Source of the DNA: Methylotenera sp.
Lineage (GTDB): Bacteria > Pseudomonadota > Gammaproteobacteria > Burkholderiales > Methylophilaceae
DNA length: 64,000 nucleotides
Assembly: GCF_030653755.1 (NCBI RefSeq)
Contig: NZ_JAURYU010000008.1
Coordinates: forward strand, 1 to 64,000
Direction: 5' to 3'
Under the pieces are notes generated by a model. It was not told the origin of the DNA, ran no database searches, and was given only the letters and a program-made list of their open reading frames with translations. The position numbers and the translations under genes are program-made. Position 1 is the first letter of the stretch, and every line of letters starts with the position of its first letter. Below are positions 57,848-64,000 of this stretch, in pieces.

Positions 57848-58468
57848 ATGGCCAAAGATTGTTGTAACAGCGAATGCAGCAACCAGAAGCTACTAACGCC
57901 TAAATATAAGAAAGTACTTTGGGTCGCATTAGTCATAAATGCGACGATGTTTTTCGTAGAAATTCTCAGTGGACTTAATGCCCAATCAGTCTCGTTAATG
58001 GCTGATGCCATCGACTTTTTTGGTGATGCCATGAACTATGGCATATCTTTAGCAGTGTTATCTATGAGCCTTGCATGGCGTGCGCGTGCCGCGCTGTTTA
58101 AAGGGATGACAATGGGCAGTTTTGGATTATTAGTACTAGCCTACACCGTATGGTCTACCATGCATGGTGAAGTACCAGAAGCGTACACTATGGGGTTTGT
58201 AGGTTTTATTGCGCTTCTCGCGAATGTAAGTGTTGCCATGATGCTCTATGCCTATCGCGATGGAGACGCCAATATGCAATCAGTATGGCTATGCAGCAGA
58301 AATGATGCTATCGGGAATTTTGCCGTCATGATGGCAGCGCTAGGCGTATTAGGAAGTAAAAGCGCATGGCCTGATTTGATTGTGGCAGTGGTCATGGCCA
58401 GCCTTGGTGTATCAGCGGCGATACAGATAATAAAGCAAGCGAGATCGGAGTTGAATCACCAACAATAA
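57848..58468 (+). CDS. Cation transporter, CDF family (short)
   Basis: 206 residues with six hydrophobic helices. The metal-site aspartates appear in MADAIDFFGDAMNYG and SRNDAIGNF, corresponding to the HxxxD/DxxxD sites of cation-diffusion facilitators. The N-terminus has CC and C residues (KDCCNSECSNQ) that could bind metal. The C-terminal cytosolic domain of usual CDF proteins is missing. The metal (zinc, cobalt or other) cannot be said. Confidence 0.82.
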   Translation: MAKDCCNSECSNQKLLTPKYKKVLWVALVINATMFFVEILSGLNAQSVSLMADAIDFFGDAMNYGISLAVLSMSLAWRARAALFKGMTMGSFGLLVLAYTVWSTMHGEVPEAYTMGFVGFIALLANVSVAMMLYAYRDGDANMQSVWLCSRNDAIGNFAVMMAALGVLGSKSAWPDLIVAVVMASLGVSAAIQIIKQARSELNHQQ

Positions 58469-58652
58469 AATATGTGCGACTTCAACTTGTGAAAATTCAC
58501 AGTTACCATAGCCTCCGCATTACGTACAATCAAAAAAATTTGCAAGATACCAAAAAAAACGCTAATTACGATGGCAGCCAACCCAAGTCACACAAGCATG
58601 ACAAAAAATGGCACAATATTCACTGCGCAACCTTTAACCAACCAATAAGTAA

Positions 58653-59072
58653 CTACTTACTTTCGCTCACAAAACCCATTTTACTAACACCTGAGTTTTG
58701 CGCATCAGCCATCACTTCAGCCAACACTTGATAGCGCGTTTCTTTATCAGCTCGAATATTTAACTCTGGCTGTGGTTTCTTCTGGGCAATTTCTTTTAAC
58801 TTCAATTTCAGTTCACCTTGCACCAGCGGCATATCATTCCAGTACATTTTTCCTGATGCATCAATAGATACAGAAATCACTTCTGGCTTTTCAGGGATAG
58901 GCTCGCTACTTGTTTGTGGTAAATCAATTTTTACAGCATGCGTCAGCAATGGTGCGGTAATAATAAAAATCACCAATAACACCAACATCACATCCACTAA
59001 CGGTGTAGTGTTAATCTCAGACATAGGTGCCGAATGCGGCGCACCGCCGACATTGCTTCCTGACCCTATCAT
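58653..59072 (-). CDS. exbD: ExbD, TonB motor subunit
   Basis: 139 residues. The membrane helix holds the essential Asp in INTTPLVDVMLVLLVIFIITAP, near residue 27. The periplasmic domain follows. The start overlaps the exbB stop by four bases (ATGA). With ExbB and TonB it energises outer-membrane receptors such as the one at 50545-52781. Confidence 0.93.
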   Translation of the reverse strand: MIGSGSNVGGAPHSAPMSEINTTPLVDVMLVLLVIFIITAPLLTHAVKIDLPQTSSEPIPEKPEVISVSIDASGKMYWNDMPLVQGELKLKLKEIAQKKPQPELNIRADKETRYQVLAEVMADAQNSGVSKMGFVSESK

Positions 59073-59818
59073 GCTACGACCCCTGCAACATGCACAGCTT
59101 GGTCAGTAACGCCCTGTTTATGCGCGCGTGTAGTGCCTATCACCGCACCTGTCGTAATCAAGGTATGCAACTCGTAGCCAAATTTCTCAAGCGTTACCGA
59201 TAAAGCACGGTTACTACGCACAATTGCGTTATAAGCTAACACAGCTGGAATAGCGACAGCCAAACCTAGTGCCGTCATAATCAAAGCCTCACCTACTGGT
59301 CCTGCAACTTTATCCAATGTCGCCTGACCACTTAAGCTAATACTAGCAAGCGCATGATAAATACCCCACACTGTACCAAATAAGCCAACAAATGGTGACA
59401 CACTACCTACAGAAGCCAGCACAGTAAGTCCGCCTTCCATATTTGCATTTTCTTCTGCAATGCTACGGTTCATGGCGCGCGCGACAAATTCATCTTGTGC
59501 CACCATTTCAGTGCCTTTTACTGTACACAGTTTGTGATGCTCAGCCGCTAAAATCGCTTTTTCTGCCAGCCTAGCTAGCCCTGTATTAGCATATGCCTGA
59601 CTTTGCTTCATTGCCACAGCCAAACTTGGTGCTTGCCAAAAAGCCTGTAAAAATGACTGATATGCGCTACGCATACGCCATGCACTAATGCTTCTAGTCA
59701 CGATTAAATACCAACTCGCCACAGACATTGTTAACAATATCATGGCAACCAATATAGAAACTGGCCCACCTGCCGTGATAAATTCCCAACTATTAAACTC
59801 ATAACCGTTTTGCATCAT
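59069..59818 (-). CDS. exbB: ExbB, TonB motor subunit
   Basis: 249 residues, three membrane helices: near 20-40, and in SVGSVSPFVGLFGTVWGIYHALASIS and EALIMTALGLAVAIPAVLAYNAIVRS. Sequence and context (next to tonB) mark it as ExbB and separate it from TolQ at 36179. It follows tonB after 114 bp on the same strand. Confidence 0.93.
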   Translation of the reverse strand: MMQNGYEFNSWEFITAGGPVSILVAMILLTMSVASWYLIVTRSISAWRMRSAYQSFLQAFWQAPSLAVAMKQSQAYANTGLARLAEKAILAAEHHKLCTVKGTEMVAQDEFVARAMNRSIAEENANMEGGLTVLASVGSVSPFVGLFGTVWGIYHALASISLSGQATLDKVAGPVGEALIMTALGLAVAIPAVLAYNAIVRSNRALSVTLEKFGYELHTLITTGAVIGTTRAHKQGVTDQAVHVAGVVA

Positions 59819-59932
59819 TACCCTCGCTTAATTCTTAATCTGTTAATTGATTCAGCCCCATGTCTTACTGTTCATCAATCTACTTTTCATCAGCCTATAC
59901 ACGCATTAATCTATGCGTATTGATTGAGTGAC

Positions 59933-60775
59933 TTAACTACTCAATGTGAAATTTACTGGCACCAGTACATAAGCGCTAATTGGCTGATTACTACGTTTTG
60001 CTGGTACAAAACTCCATTTTTTAACAGCCTCAATGGCTGCCTGATCTAATTTATGATGGCCACTACTGGTATCTACTTTAACAGTCTCAGCTTTGCCATT
60101 TTCTGACACTAAAACTTTAAGTAACACTTTGCCTTGCTCCCCCATTCTTCTTGCTACCATTGGATAAGCAGGTGCTGGGTTATTTAAATAGGCAGCCCCA
60201 AAACTAGGTGGCTCAATCACTGGCGCAGCCGCTACCTTTTCATTGACAACTTTATCAGTCACTTCTGTTGTCTTTGCTAATTGTTGCGATTCAGCGGGCT
60301 TACTCTCTGCAACAACGGCCTCTTCGACCTTCTGTTCTACTACTGGCTCTACTTGCTCAATTTTTCTAACAGCTTCTTCATTCACGACCAGCTTTTCTTC
60401 TGAGACTTTCTGCTTTTGCACCACTGTTTTTTTCACTGATGGTTTTTGAACAGGTTGCACTTGCTCTACAGGTGATTTAGCTTCTGGAACATCTGCAACT
60501 TGGCTCACCAAACTCACCATCATTGGTGTTGTTAGCTTATTAAGGTCAACAGTTTCTGGTTTAGCGTTCAACAAACCAGCAACAGCAACCATATGCATCA
60601 GGGTCACTACAGCAAGCATTTTGTAAGAGATTGTTTTTTTGTTTTTACGTGCTGGATTAATATAATTGTTAATCGGAAAATGTTTTACATTAGATTTACT
60701 TGTAGCATCTACCTTGCTTACAAAAGGCTCCAAAAAGAAGTGAGTATTCACTGCAAGCTCTGAATTTGTCATCAT
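59933..60775 (-). CDS. tonB: TonB energy-transducing protein
   Basis: 280 residues: a cytosolic N-terminal 50 residues, a membrane helix near 51-68 (MLAVVTLMHMVAVAGLL), and a long linker rich in Val, Glu, Pro and Lys (about 95-195). The C-terminal domain contains YPMVARRMGEQGKVLLKVLVSENGKAETV and AIEAVKKWSFVPAKR. AGGAGG lies before two adjacent ATGs; the second has the better spacing. It follows hemP by 49 bp. Confidence 0.94.
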   Translation of the reverse strand: MMTNSELAVNTHFFLEPFVSKVDATSKSNVKHFPINNYINPARKNKKTISYKMLAVVTLMHMVAVAGLLNAKPETVDLNKLTTPMMVSLVSQVADVPEAKSPVEQVQPVQKPSVKKTVVQKQKVSEEKLVVNEEAVRKIEQVEPVVEQKVEEAVVAESKPAESQQLAKTTEVTDKVVNEKVAAAPVIEPPSFGAAYLNNPAPAYPMVARRMGEQGKVLLKVLVSENGKAETVKVDTSSGHHKLDQAAIEAVKKWSFVPAKRSNQPISAYVLVPVNFTLSS

Positions 60776-60824
60776 ACTTCCTCCTAACCTATTCCGTAAA
60801 AACTGTAATACTGCTAATGCAGTA

Positions 60825-60995
60825 CTACTTTGTAAGAATCAACTTACCCTGATTGGTAAGTCTCAAACGGTAATCTTCACCAACGTGCTTAATCACCAAC
60901 TCTCGCGCACCTGAAAACAACAACTCACTTGTTGTCACCCTAGCAACAGAAGACTCCTTAACTTTGGGTTCATGTTTTTTTTCATCCAGCATCAT
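60825..60995 (-). CDS. hemP: Hemin uptake protein HemP
   Basis: 56 residues (55 from the second ATG). It matches the HemP family: SVARVTTSELLFSGARELVIKHVGEDYRLRLTNQGKLILTK in outline, with the invariant LRLT and GKLILTK ending. HemP was named for hemin uptake, and in betaproteobacteria it activates iron-uptake gene expression. A Fur box lies at 61051-61069, 56 bp upstream, so hemP heads a hemP-tonB-exbB-exbD unit. Confidence 0.88.
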   Translation of the reverse strand: MMLDEKKHEPKVKESSVARVTTSELLFSGARELVIKHVGEDYRLRLTNQGKLILTK

Positions 60996-61050
60996 TTATC
61001 AGGCCCATTATCAAGTTGGTTATTTCACCCAAATTACTTTAAGCAATAAA

Positions 61051-61069
61051 GCTAATGATAATTGTTATC
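61051..61069. promoter_or_regulatory. Fur box upstream of hemP-tonB-exbB-exbD
   Basis: GCTAATGATAATTGTTATC matches the classic Fur site at 16 of 19 positions and has strong inverted symmetry (TGATAA-TTGTTATCA). Confidence 0.78.
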
Positions 61070-61186
61070 ATTTAGATTTGTCAATAGCTTTATGTATTAG
61101 CTTTGCTCTATGTGATTGATTTACTTAACTGCATCTACTAAATTACTGTACTTATTAAAATATTGCGCATACTAAAATTACGCTCA

Positions 61187-61459
61187 CTAGTGAACACTGC
61201 AATTAACGGCGGACTGTTGTGTGACAATGGCTTTTTCCTGTTGATACAACGCCAGCCTTGTGACAGCATCTGCTAGTAAAGTTTTTAAGGTATGCAAAGT
61301 GCCAGCATCTATTCGCAAGCTAATTGCACCTAGTTCCAGCTCTGCTACATTACAATTTTCGCAAAATATAATCTGACCACTTTCATTTCTAGACAATAAA
61401 ACTCGTAGGCACGAGGCTTGATTATTTGTGACGTTATCTAGCGCTTTTTTATTTTTCAT
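61187..61459 (-). CDS. Small protein of unknown function, related to the one at 62837-63043
   Basis: 90 residues. The core reads IIFCENCNVAELELGAISLRID, then a helix ending LADAVTRLALYQQ. The same scheme (ELE-[IL]-G-x-x-SLR-[IL], about 15 residues, then A-V-x-R-L) is found in the 68-residue product at 62837-63043, so the two look like paralogues. This copy has a CENC pair that could bind metal. AGGTG precedes the ATG, and the HemP-like gene ends seven bases upstream. I recognise no known family. Confidence 0.72.
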   Translation of the reverse strand: MKNKKALDNVTNNQASCLRVLLSRNESGQIIFCENCNVAELELGAISLRIDAGTLHTLKTLLADAVTRLALYQQEKAIVTQQSAVNCSVH

Positions 61460-61466
61460 GTCACAC

Positions 61467-61688
61467 CTATTTAGTTAGTATCAATTTATTTTGTTTAGTA
61501 ATTCGTAAAAAATAAGTTTCATCTTCGTGATCAATCATCACTTCTTTCACATTTGTAAACAGCTTGTCGCTATTTAATCTTTTTATTCTAGAAATCTTAA
61601 TGTCTTCTTGCGTACGCGTACTGTCTGTCACAATTGCTATATCAAAACTCATATGCTCTTTAGAGGTTAAATTAGTAATAATTTTCAT
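61467..61688 (-). CDS. HemP-like protein
   Basis: 73 residues. The last about 40 (ISRIKRLNSDKLFTNVKEVMIDHEDETYFLRITKQNKLILTK in outline) match HemP, including the terminal LILTK. The first about 30 residues are an added N-terminus not seen in the HemP at 60825. A second HemP in the same iron region is unusual. It lies seven bases before the 90-residue gene and 167 bp after the S4 paralogue, so it may have its own promoter in that gap. Confidence 0.8.
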   Translation of the reverse strand: MKIITNLTSKEHMSFDIAIVTDSTRTQEDIKISRIKRLNSDKLFTNVKEVMIDHEDETYFLRITKQNKLILTK

Positions 61689-61855
61689 GATGGCAGCCCA
61701 GTTAAGTCACTAACATTAAAAAGATGGCCGACTTACATAAGGGTTATCCTTAATGCAACCATAAATGATCTGTTAAGATCAAGGAGACGCATGTTGCCAT
61801 GCATTTACTACATTTGAGCAGCTGTTAGGAGCCACTCAAATTCTGCTACCAACCA

Positions 61856-62473
61856 CTACACGCGGTTAGCGTAATATTCAACCACAAGCTGCACATCCAC
61901 AGGGAACGGCACATCACTTACCGCGGGTAAGTGCGCCACTGTCACCACTTGTGTTGCTGTATCCCAAGCCAACCACTCTGGGCGTTCTAAAGAGGGTTGC
62001 TTTACTGTTTCTACCACCATTGGGATATTTTTACTTTTAGGCTTAACAGTGATTTCATCACCTATATTTAATCTTATCGATGGAATATTAGCGGGCTTGC
62101 CGTTTAACATTAGGTGTCCATGGCTCACTAACTGCCTTGCAGCAATCACATTTGGCGCAAAGCCAGCACGGAAAACCACGTTATCCATTCGACGTTCGAG
62201 TAGCTGCAACAATCTTTCACCTGTTGGCTCCTTACCTTTACGCGCATCCAGTATTAATCTGCGCATTTGGGTTTCTGTAAGCCCGTAATTGAAACGAATC
62301 TTTTGTTTTTCCTGTAGCTTCACACCAAAATCAGAGCGGCGCTTACGCGATGCTTTATTACCATGCTGACCTGGCGGCGTTGGCCGTGCTTCAATTGTTT
62401 TACGTGACAACCCAGGTAAATCTACCCCTAATGCACGCATCACTTTTAATCGTGGGCCAATAAATCGAGACAT
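61856..62473 (-). CDS. Ribosomal protein S4 paralogue
   Basis: 205 residues, collinear with S4 over its length: MSRFIGPRLKVMRALG at the start, PPGQHG, EKQKIRFNYGLTE, LLQLLERRMDNVVFRAGF, and the S4 RNA-binding domain ARQLVSHGHLMLNGKPANIPSI. The end is VVEYYANR. It contains no cysteine. It is not in the alpha operon (no rpsM, rpsK, rpoA nearby), so it is very probably a second S4; the canonical copy should lie elsewhere. AAGGA precedes the ATG. It lies in an apparently Fur-controlled cluster. Replacement of the main S4 during iron shortage, or a regulatory RNA-binding role, are both possible. Confidence 0.9.
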   Translation of the reverse strand: MSRFIGPRLKVMRALGVDLPGLSRKTIEARPTPPGQHGNKASRKRRSDFGVKLQEKQKIRFNYGLTETQMRRLILDARKGKEPTGERLLQLLERRMDNVVFRAGFAPNVIAARQLVSHGHLMLNGKPANIPSIRLNIGDEITVKPKSKNIPMVVETVKQPSLERPEWLAWDTATQVVTVAHLPAVSDVPFPVDVQLVVEYYANRV

Positions 62474-62504
62474 CTTGTTTCCTTATCTATTTAATATTTA
62501 TCAC

Positions 62505-62804
62505 TTATTGCAATGTGTTATGTGTGGCCAACAACCAATTGTCTTCTGTGCCATACTCATTGACGATTGCTTTCCATTGCTTAACCAAGCGCTCTGCAAT
62601 ATCTTCAATCAGCTTTGTATCTGCATACTCAGGTGCGGTTAACTTATTAGCTAATTCACTCGCCAACACTGCCAGCTCATGTGATGGCTTAAGCGCATAT
62701 TGCGTAGCTACACAGCAAATTGCTGCCATTAACTCTCTTGAGGTTGGTAACTCAGGGTCAAATAATTCACTTGGTGCTTTTGATGCTGATACTTGTTTTT
62801 GCAT
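62505..62804 (-). CDS. Unknown helical protein in the Fur-linked cluster
   Basis: 99 residues from the ATG at 62804; a GTG frame begins four codons upstream. GTGAG lies seven bases before the ATG. The product is helical and soluble, with FDPELPTSRELMAAICCVATQYALKPSHELAVLASELANKL in the first two thirds and DIAERLVKQWKAIVNEYG after. It has adjacent Cys residues. I know no family for it. It lies between the 68-residue gene (gap 32 bp) and the S4 paralogue (gap 31 bp), so cotranscription is likely. Confidence 0.68.
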   Translation of the reverse strand: MQKQVSASKAPSELFDPELPTSRELMAAICCVATQYALKPSHELAVLASELANKLTAPEYADTKLIEDIAERLVKQWKAIVNEYGTEDNWLLATHNTLQ

Positions 62805-62836
62805 GTTTGTACTCACTTGGTTTATTCACAGTATTA

Positions 62837-63043
62837 CTACACTTGATGCAACTCAGTTTGCATCACCAACCTTGCCACTGCTTTACGCATCATTTCATTC
62901 ATCATAAAAAAGTTACGCACTTCTAGCCGCAATGAAGTGCCTCCAATCTCTAGCTCAACAATGTCTTTTGCTTTGTTATAAAGCACCTTGCAATCTTCAT
63001 TACCTGTCAGTTTCGCTTGGCTAATAATTAGTTGCTTACTCAT
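62837..63043 (-). CDS. Small protein of unknown function, first gene of the Fur-linked cluster
   Basis: 68 residues. CKVLYNKAKDIVELEIGGTSLRLEVRNFF is followed by an amphipathic helix MNEMMRKAVARLVMQTE. It shares its core with the 90-residue product at 61187-61459, which has the same ELE-[IL]-G, SLR-[IL] and AV-x-RL positions. GGAG lies six bases before the ATG. A Fur-like box at 63069-63087 is 26 bp upstream of the start, inside the presumed promoter. Confidence 0.72.
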   Translation of the reverse strand: MSKQLIISQAKLTGNEDCKVLYNKAKDIVELEIGGTSLRLEVRNFFMMNEMMRKAVARLVMQTELHQV

Positions 63044-63068
63044 GTCGTACTCCGATCTATGAATTTAA

Positions 63069-63087
63069 ATAAATGATAATCATTCTC
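63069..63087. promoter_or_regulatory. Fur box upstream of the S4-paralogue cluster
   Basis: ATAAATGATAATCATTCTC matches the classic Fur site at 15 of 19 positions, with the core AATGATAATCATT intact. It lies just upstream of the 68-residue gene and faces no other gene. Confidence 0.75.
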
Positions 63088-63389
63088 ATTTGATATGTCA
63101 ACAATTAATTTCATACTAAATTGGTAAGGTATTATTTTTAAACTAATCTAAATTGCATACGCATACAGATGGATATCCCACACGCGGGCATATACCGTTA
63201 TAGTTTAATGAGGGTAATCAGAAGAGTTAATGACAAGGAAATAACTTGTCGAGGTATTTAAATAAGAAGCAGTGAGACAGTAAATTAAGCGCGGTTATAC
63301 CGTTGCGAAGACGTTATAAGCATTATGGGTGCCTGAAAAAAAGACTTTTCAAAAGATAAAGCTGCGCTAGTTGAGGCAAAACGTGAGAG
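63088..63389. other. Non-coding stretch
   Basis: No ORF with coding character. It leads from the Fur box into the structured region at 63390-63550. Confidence 0.5.
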
Positions 63390-63550
63390 CCTGTGTGTGT
63401 AAGTATAACTAAGCACACACAGGAAGAGCGGCACCTCTTAAAAAAGCCAGCAGCATACTTTGCAAGGCAGTCCGAGTAAAGTATGCATTTATAGAGGCTT
63501 TGAAAATATACCTTGTGGTGCCGTGCTCTGTAGATTGTTCGCGCACAAGG
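63390..63550. ncRNA. Unexplained structured region, possible RNA
   Basis: A hairpin CCTGTGTGTG/CACACACAGG (63390-63399 and 63414-63423) is followed by a nested set. The outer stem is GAGC+GGCACC (63426-63435) with GGTGCC..GCTC (63517-63528). Inside are AAAGCC/GGCTTT (63443-63448 and 63496-63501) and GCATACTTT/AAAGTATGC (63453-63461 and 63478-63486). A competing stem CCTTGTG/CACAAGG (63511-63517 and 63544-63550) shares a base with the outer stem. No known RNA family was recognised. It could be a transcribed RNA or a mobile-element end; the strand is unknown. Confidence 0.45.
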
Positions 63551-63580
63551 CTTTTGGTTACTAAGTGTTTTGATTAAAAA

Positions 63581-63763
63581 TTATTGGCCTGTACCACCAG
63601 TGCCTGTGCCTGCCCCAGTACTAGCATCTCCTGTACCTGAGCTCTCCATCTCTGTAGCACCAGTTCCTGTGCCTGCGCCACTATGAGATTTTGGCTCCGC
63701 ACATCCTACGCAAAAAACGATAGAGATTAGCGCTAATATTTTCCAAACATTGAATGTTTTCAT
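63581..63763 (-). CDS. Small lipoprotein with Gly/Thr-rich repeats
   Basis: 60 residues. A signal peptide ends in the lipobox CVGC, giving lipidated Cys21. The rest is low-complexity, with repeats of GAGTGTG and related blocks and a few acidic residues. A ribosome-binding AAGGAG lies before the ATG. No enzyme function is expected; it may act in the envelope. The structured region at 63390-63550 lies just beyond its stop codon. Confidence 0.65.
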   Translation of the reverse strand: MKTFNVWKILALISIVFCVGCAEPKSHSGAGTGTGATEMESSGTGDASTGAGTGTGGTGQ

Positions 63764-64000
63764 AAGAGAACTCCTTTAGATTTAATGGGTATTGATTGAA
63801 AAATATTATGCGTTTAAAGTTAACTTTGTATGTGCGGTGACTAGCATAGTAAATTTATAACGTGAAATTAATAGTAAGAAGAATCCCCCGTGCTGCAAAA
63901 CGATTAACCCTTCACTCGACCGATTCAGTACAAACTTATGGTAATTTCTTAACTAAAATACACTCAATCAGACAACGGTAAATTTCATTAGCTCATATAC
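63764..64000. other. Terminal stretch without a recognised gene
   Basis: It holds the promoter side of the lipoprotein gene. The final about 200 bases show no ORF, tRNA or strong dyad. Confidence 0.5.

Noticed and set aside
61730-61810. Possible 23-residue leader peptide before the HemP-like gene
   Set aside because: An ATG-to-TAA frame exists in the 167-base gap, but there is no attenuator-like hairpin pair and no residue bias to support a leader.
63390-63550. Structured region as tmRNA, 6S RNA or integron attC
   Set aside because: No tRNA-like ends, no 6S layout and no attC core sites are visible, so no known family is assigned.

Overview
The window looks like a chromosome segment of a methylotrophic betaproteobacterium, most likely Methylophilaceae (Methylotenera-like). 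This is inference from gene content. The lanthanide-type methanol dehydrogenase XoxF and a formaldehyde-activating-enzyme homologue point to C1 metabolism. The rpsU-yqeY-dnaG-rpoD, rpsP-rimM-trmD-rplS, ruvCAB and tol-pal blocks are proteobacterial housekeeping.

Layout. 1-7.3 kb: the xoxF start (cut by the window edge), pip, a BrkB-type membrane protein fused to a cyclic-nucleotide-binding domain, a TPR/2OG-oxygenase protein and an NDP-sugar nucleotidyltransferase. 7.5-12.5 kb: a c-di-GMP pair (CHASE-GGDEF and HD-GYP), a Fae homologue and a Crp/Fnr regulator. 12.5-18.4 kb: an accessory zone with a decayed autotransporter gene, a small membrane protein, a PEP-CTERM protein and a hipBA-like toxin-antitoxin pair with a palindromic operator. 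The hipBA pair is bracketed by tRNA 3'-half remnants next to an intact tRNA-Ile(CAT). 18.4-23 kb: rpsU-yqeY-dnaG-rpoD. 23-28 kb: tsaD, plsY, folB, an AT-rich HEPN-like gene between two copies of a palindromic repeat, xerD and ogt. 28-32 kb: rpsP-rimM-trmD-rplS and queE-queC. 32-42.6 kb: one long minus-strand block, yebC, ruvC, a UbiA-family gene, ruvA, an AI-2E-type gene, ruvB, ybgC, tolQRAB, pal, cpoB, with several ATGA overlaps. 42.7-47.9 kb: a marR-controlled exporter operon, a DUF3617 protein, chrA and a CBS-domain protein.

47.9-63.1 kb is mainly an iron-acquisition region organised around three Fur-box-like sites. The first lies between a minus-strand operon (TonB-dependent siderophore receptor, piuC-type dioxygenase, FMN alpha-hydroxyacid oxidase, PepSY protein, cytochrome b561) and a plus-strand TolC-MacA-MacB export set. 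The second precedes hemP-tonB-exbB-exbD. The third precedes a minus-strand cluster of small unknown proteins, a cysteine-free ribosomal protein S4 paralogue and a second HemP-like protein. The receptor gene carries a single-base frameshift. The third cluster is the best candidate here for an undescribed system: an iron-controlled alternative ribosomal protein together with two related small proteins. A strongly structured non-coding stretch (63390-63550) and a small lipoprotein gene end the window.

Everything was read by eye. Domain names come from recognised motifs, not from database searches.
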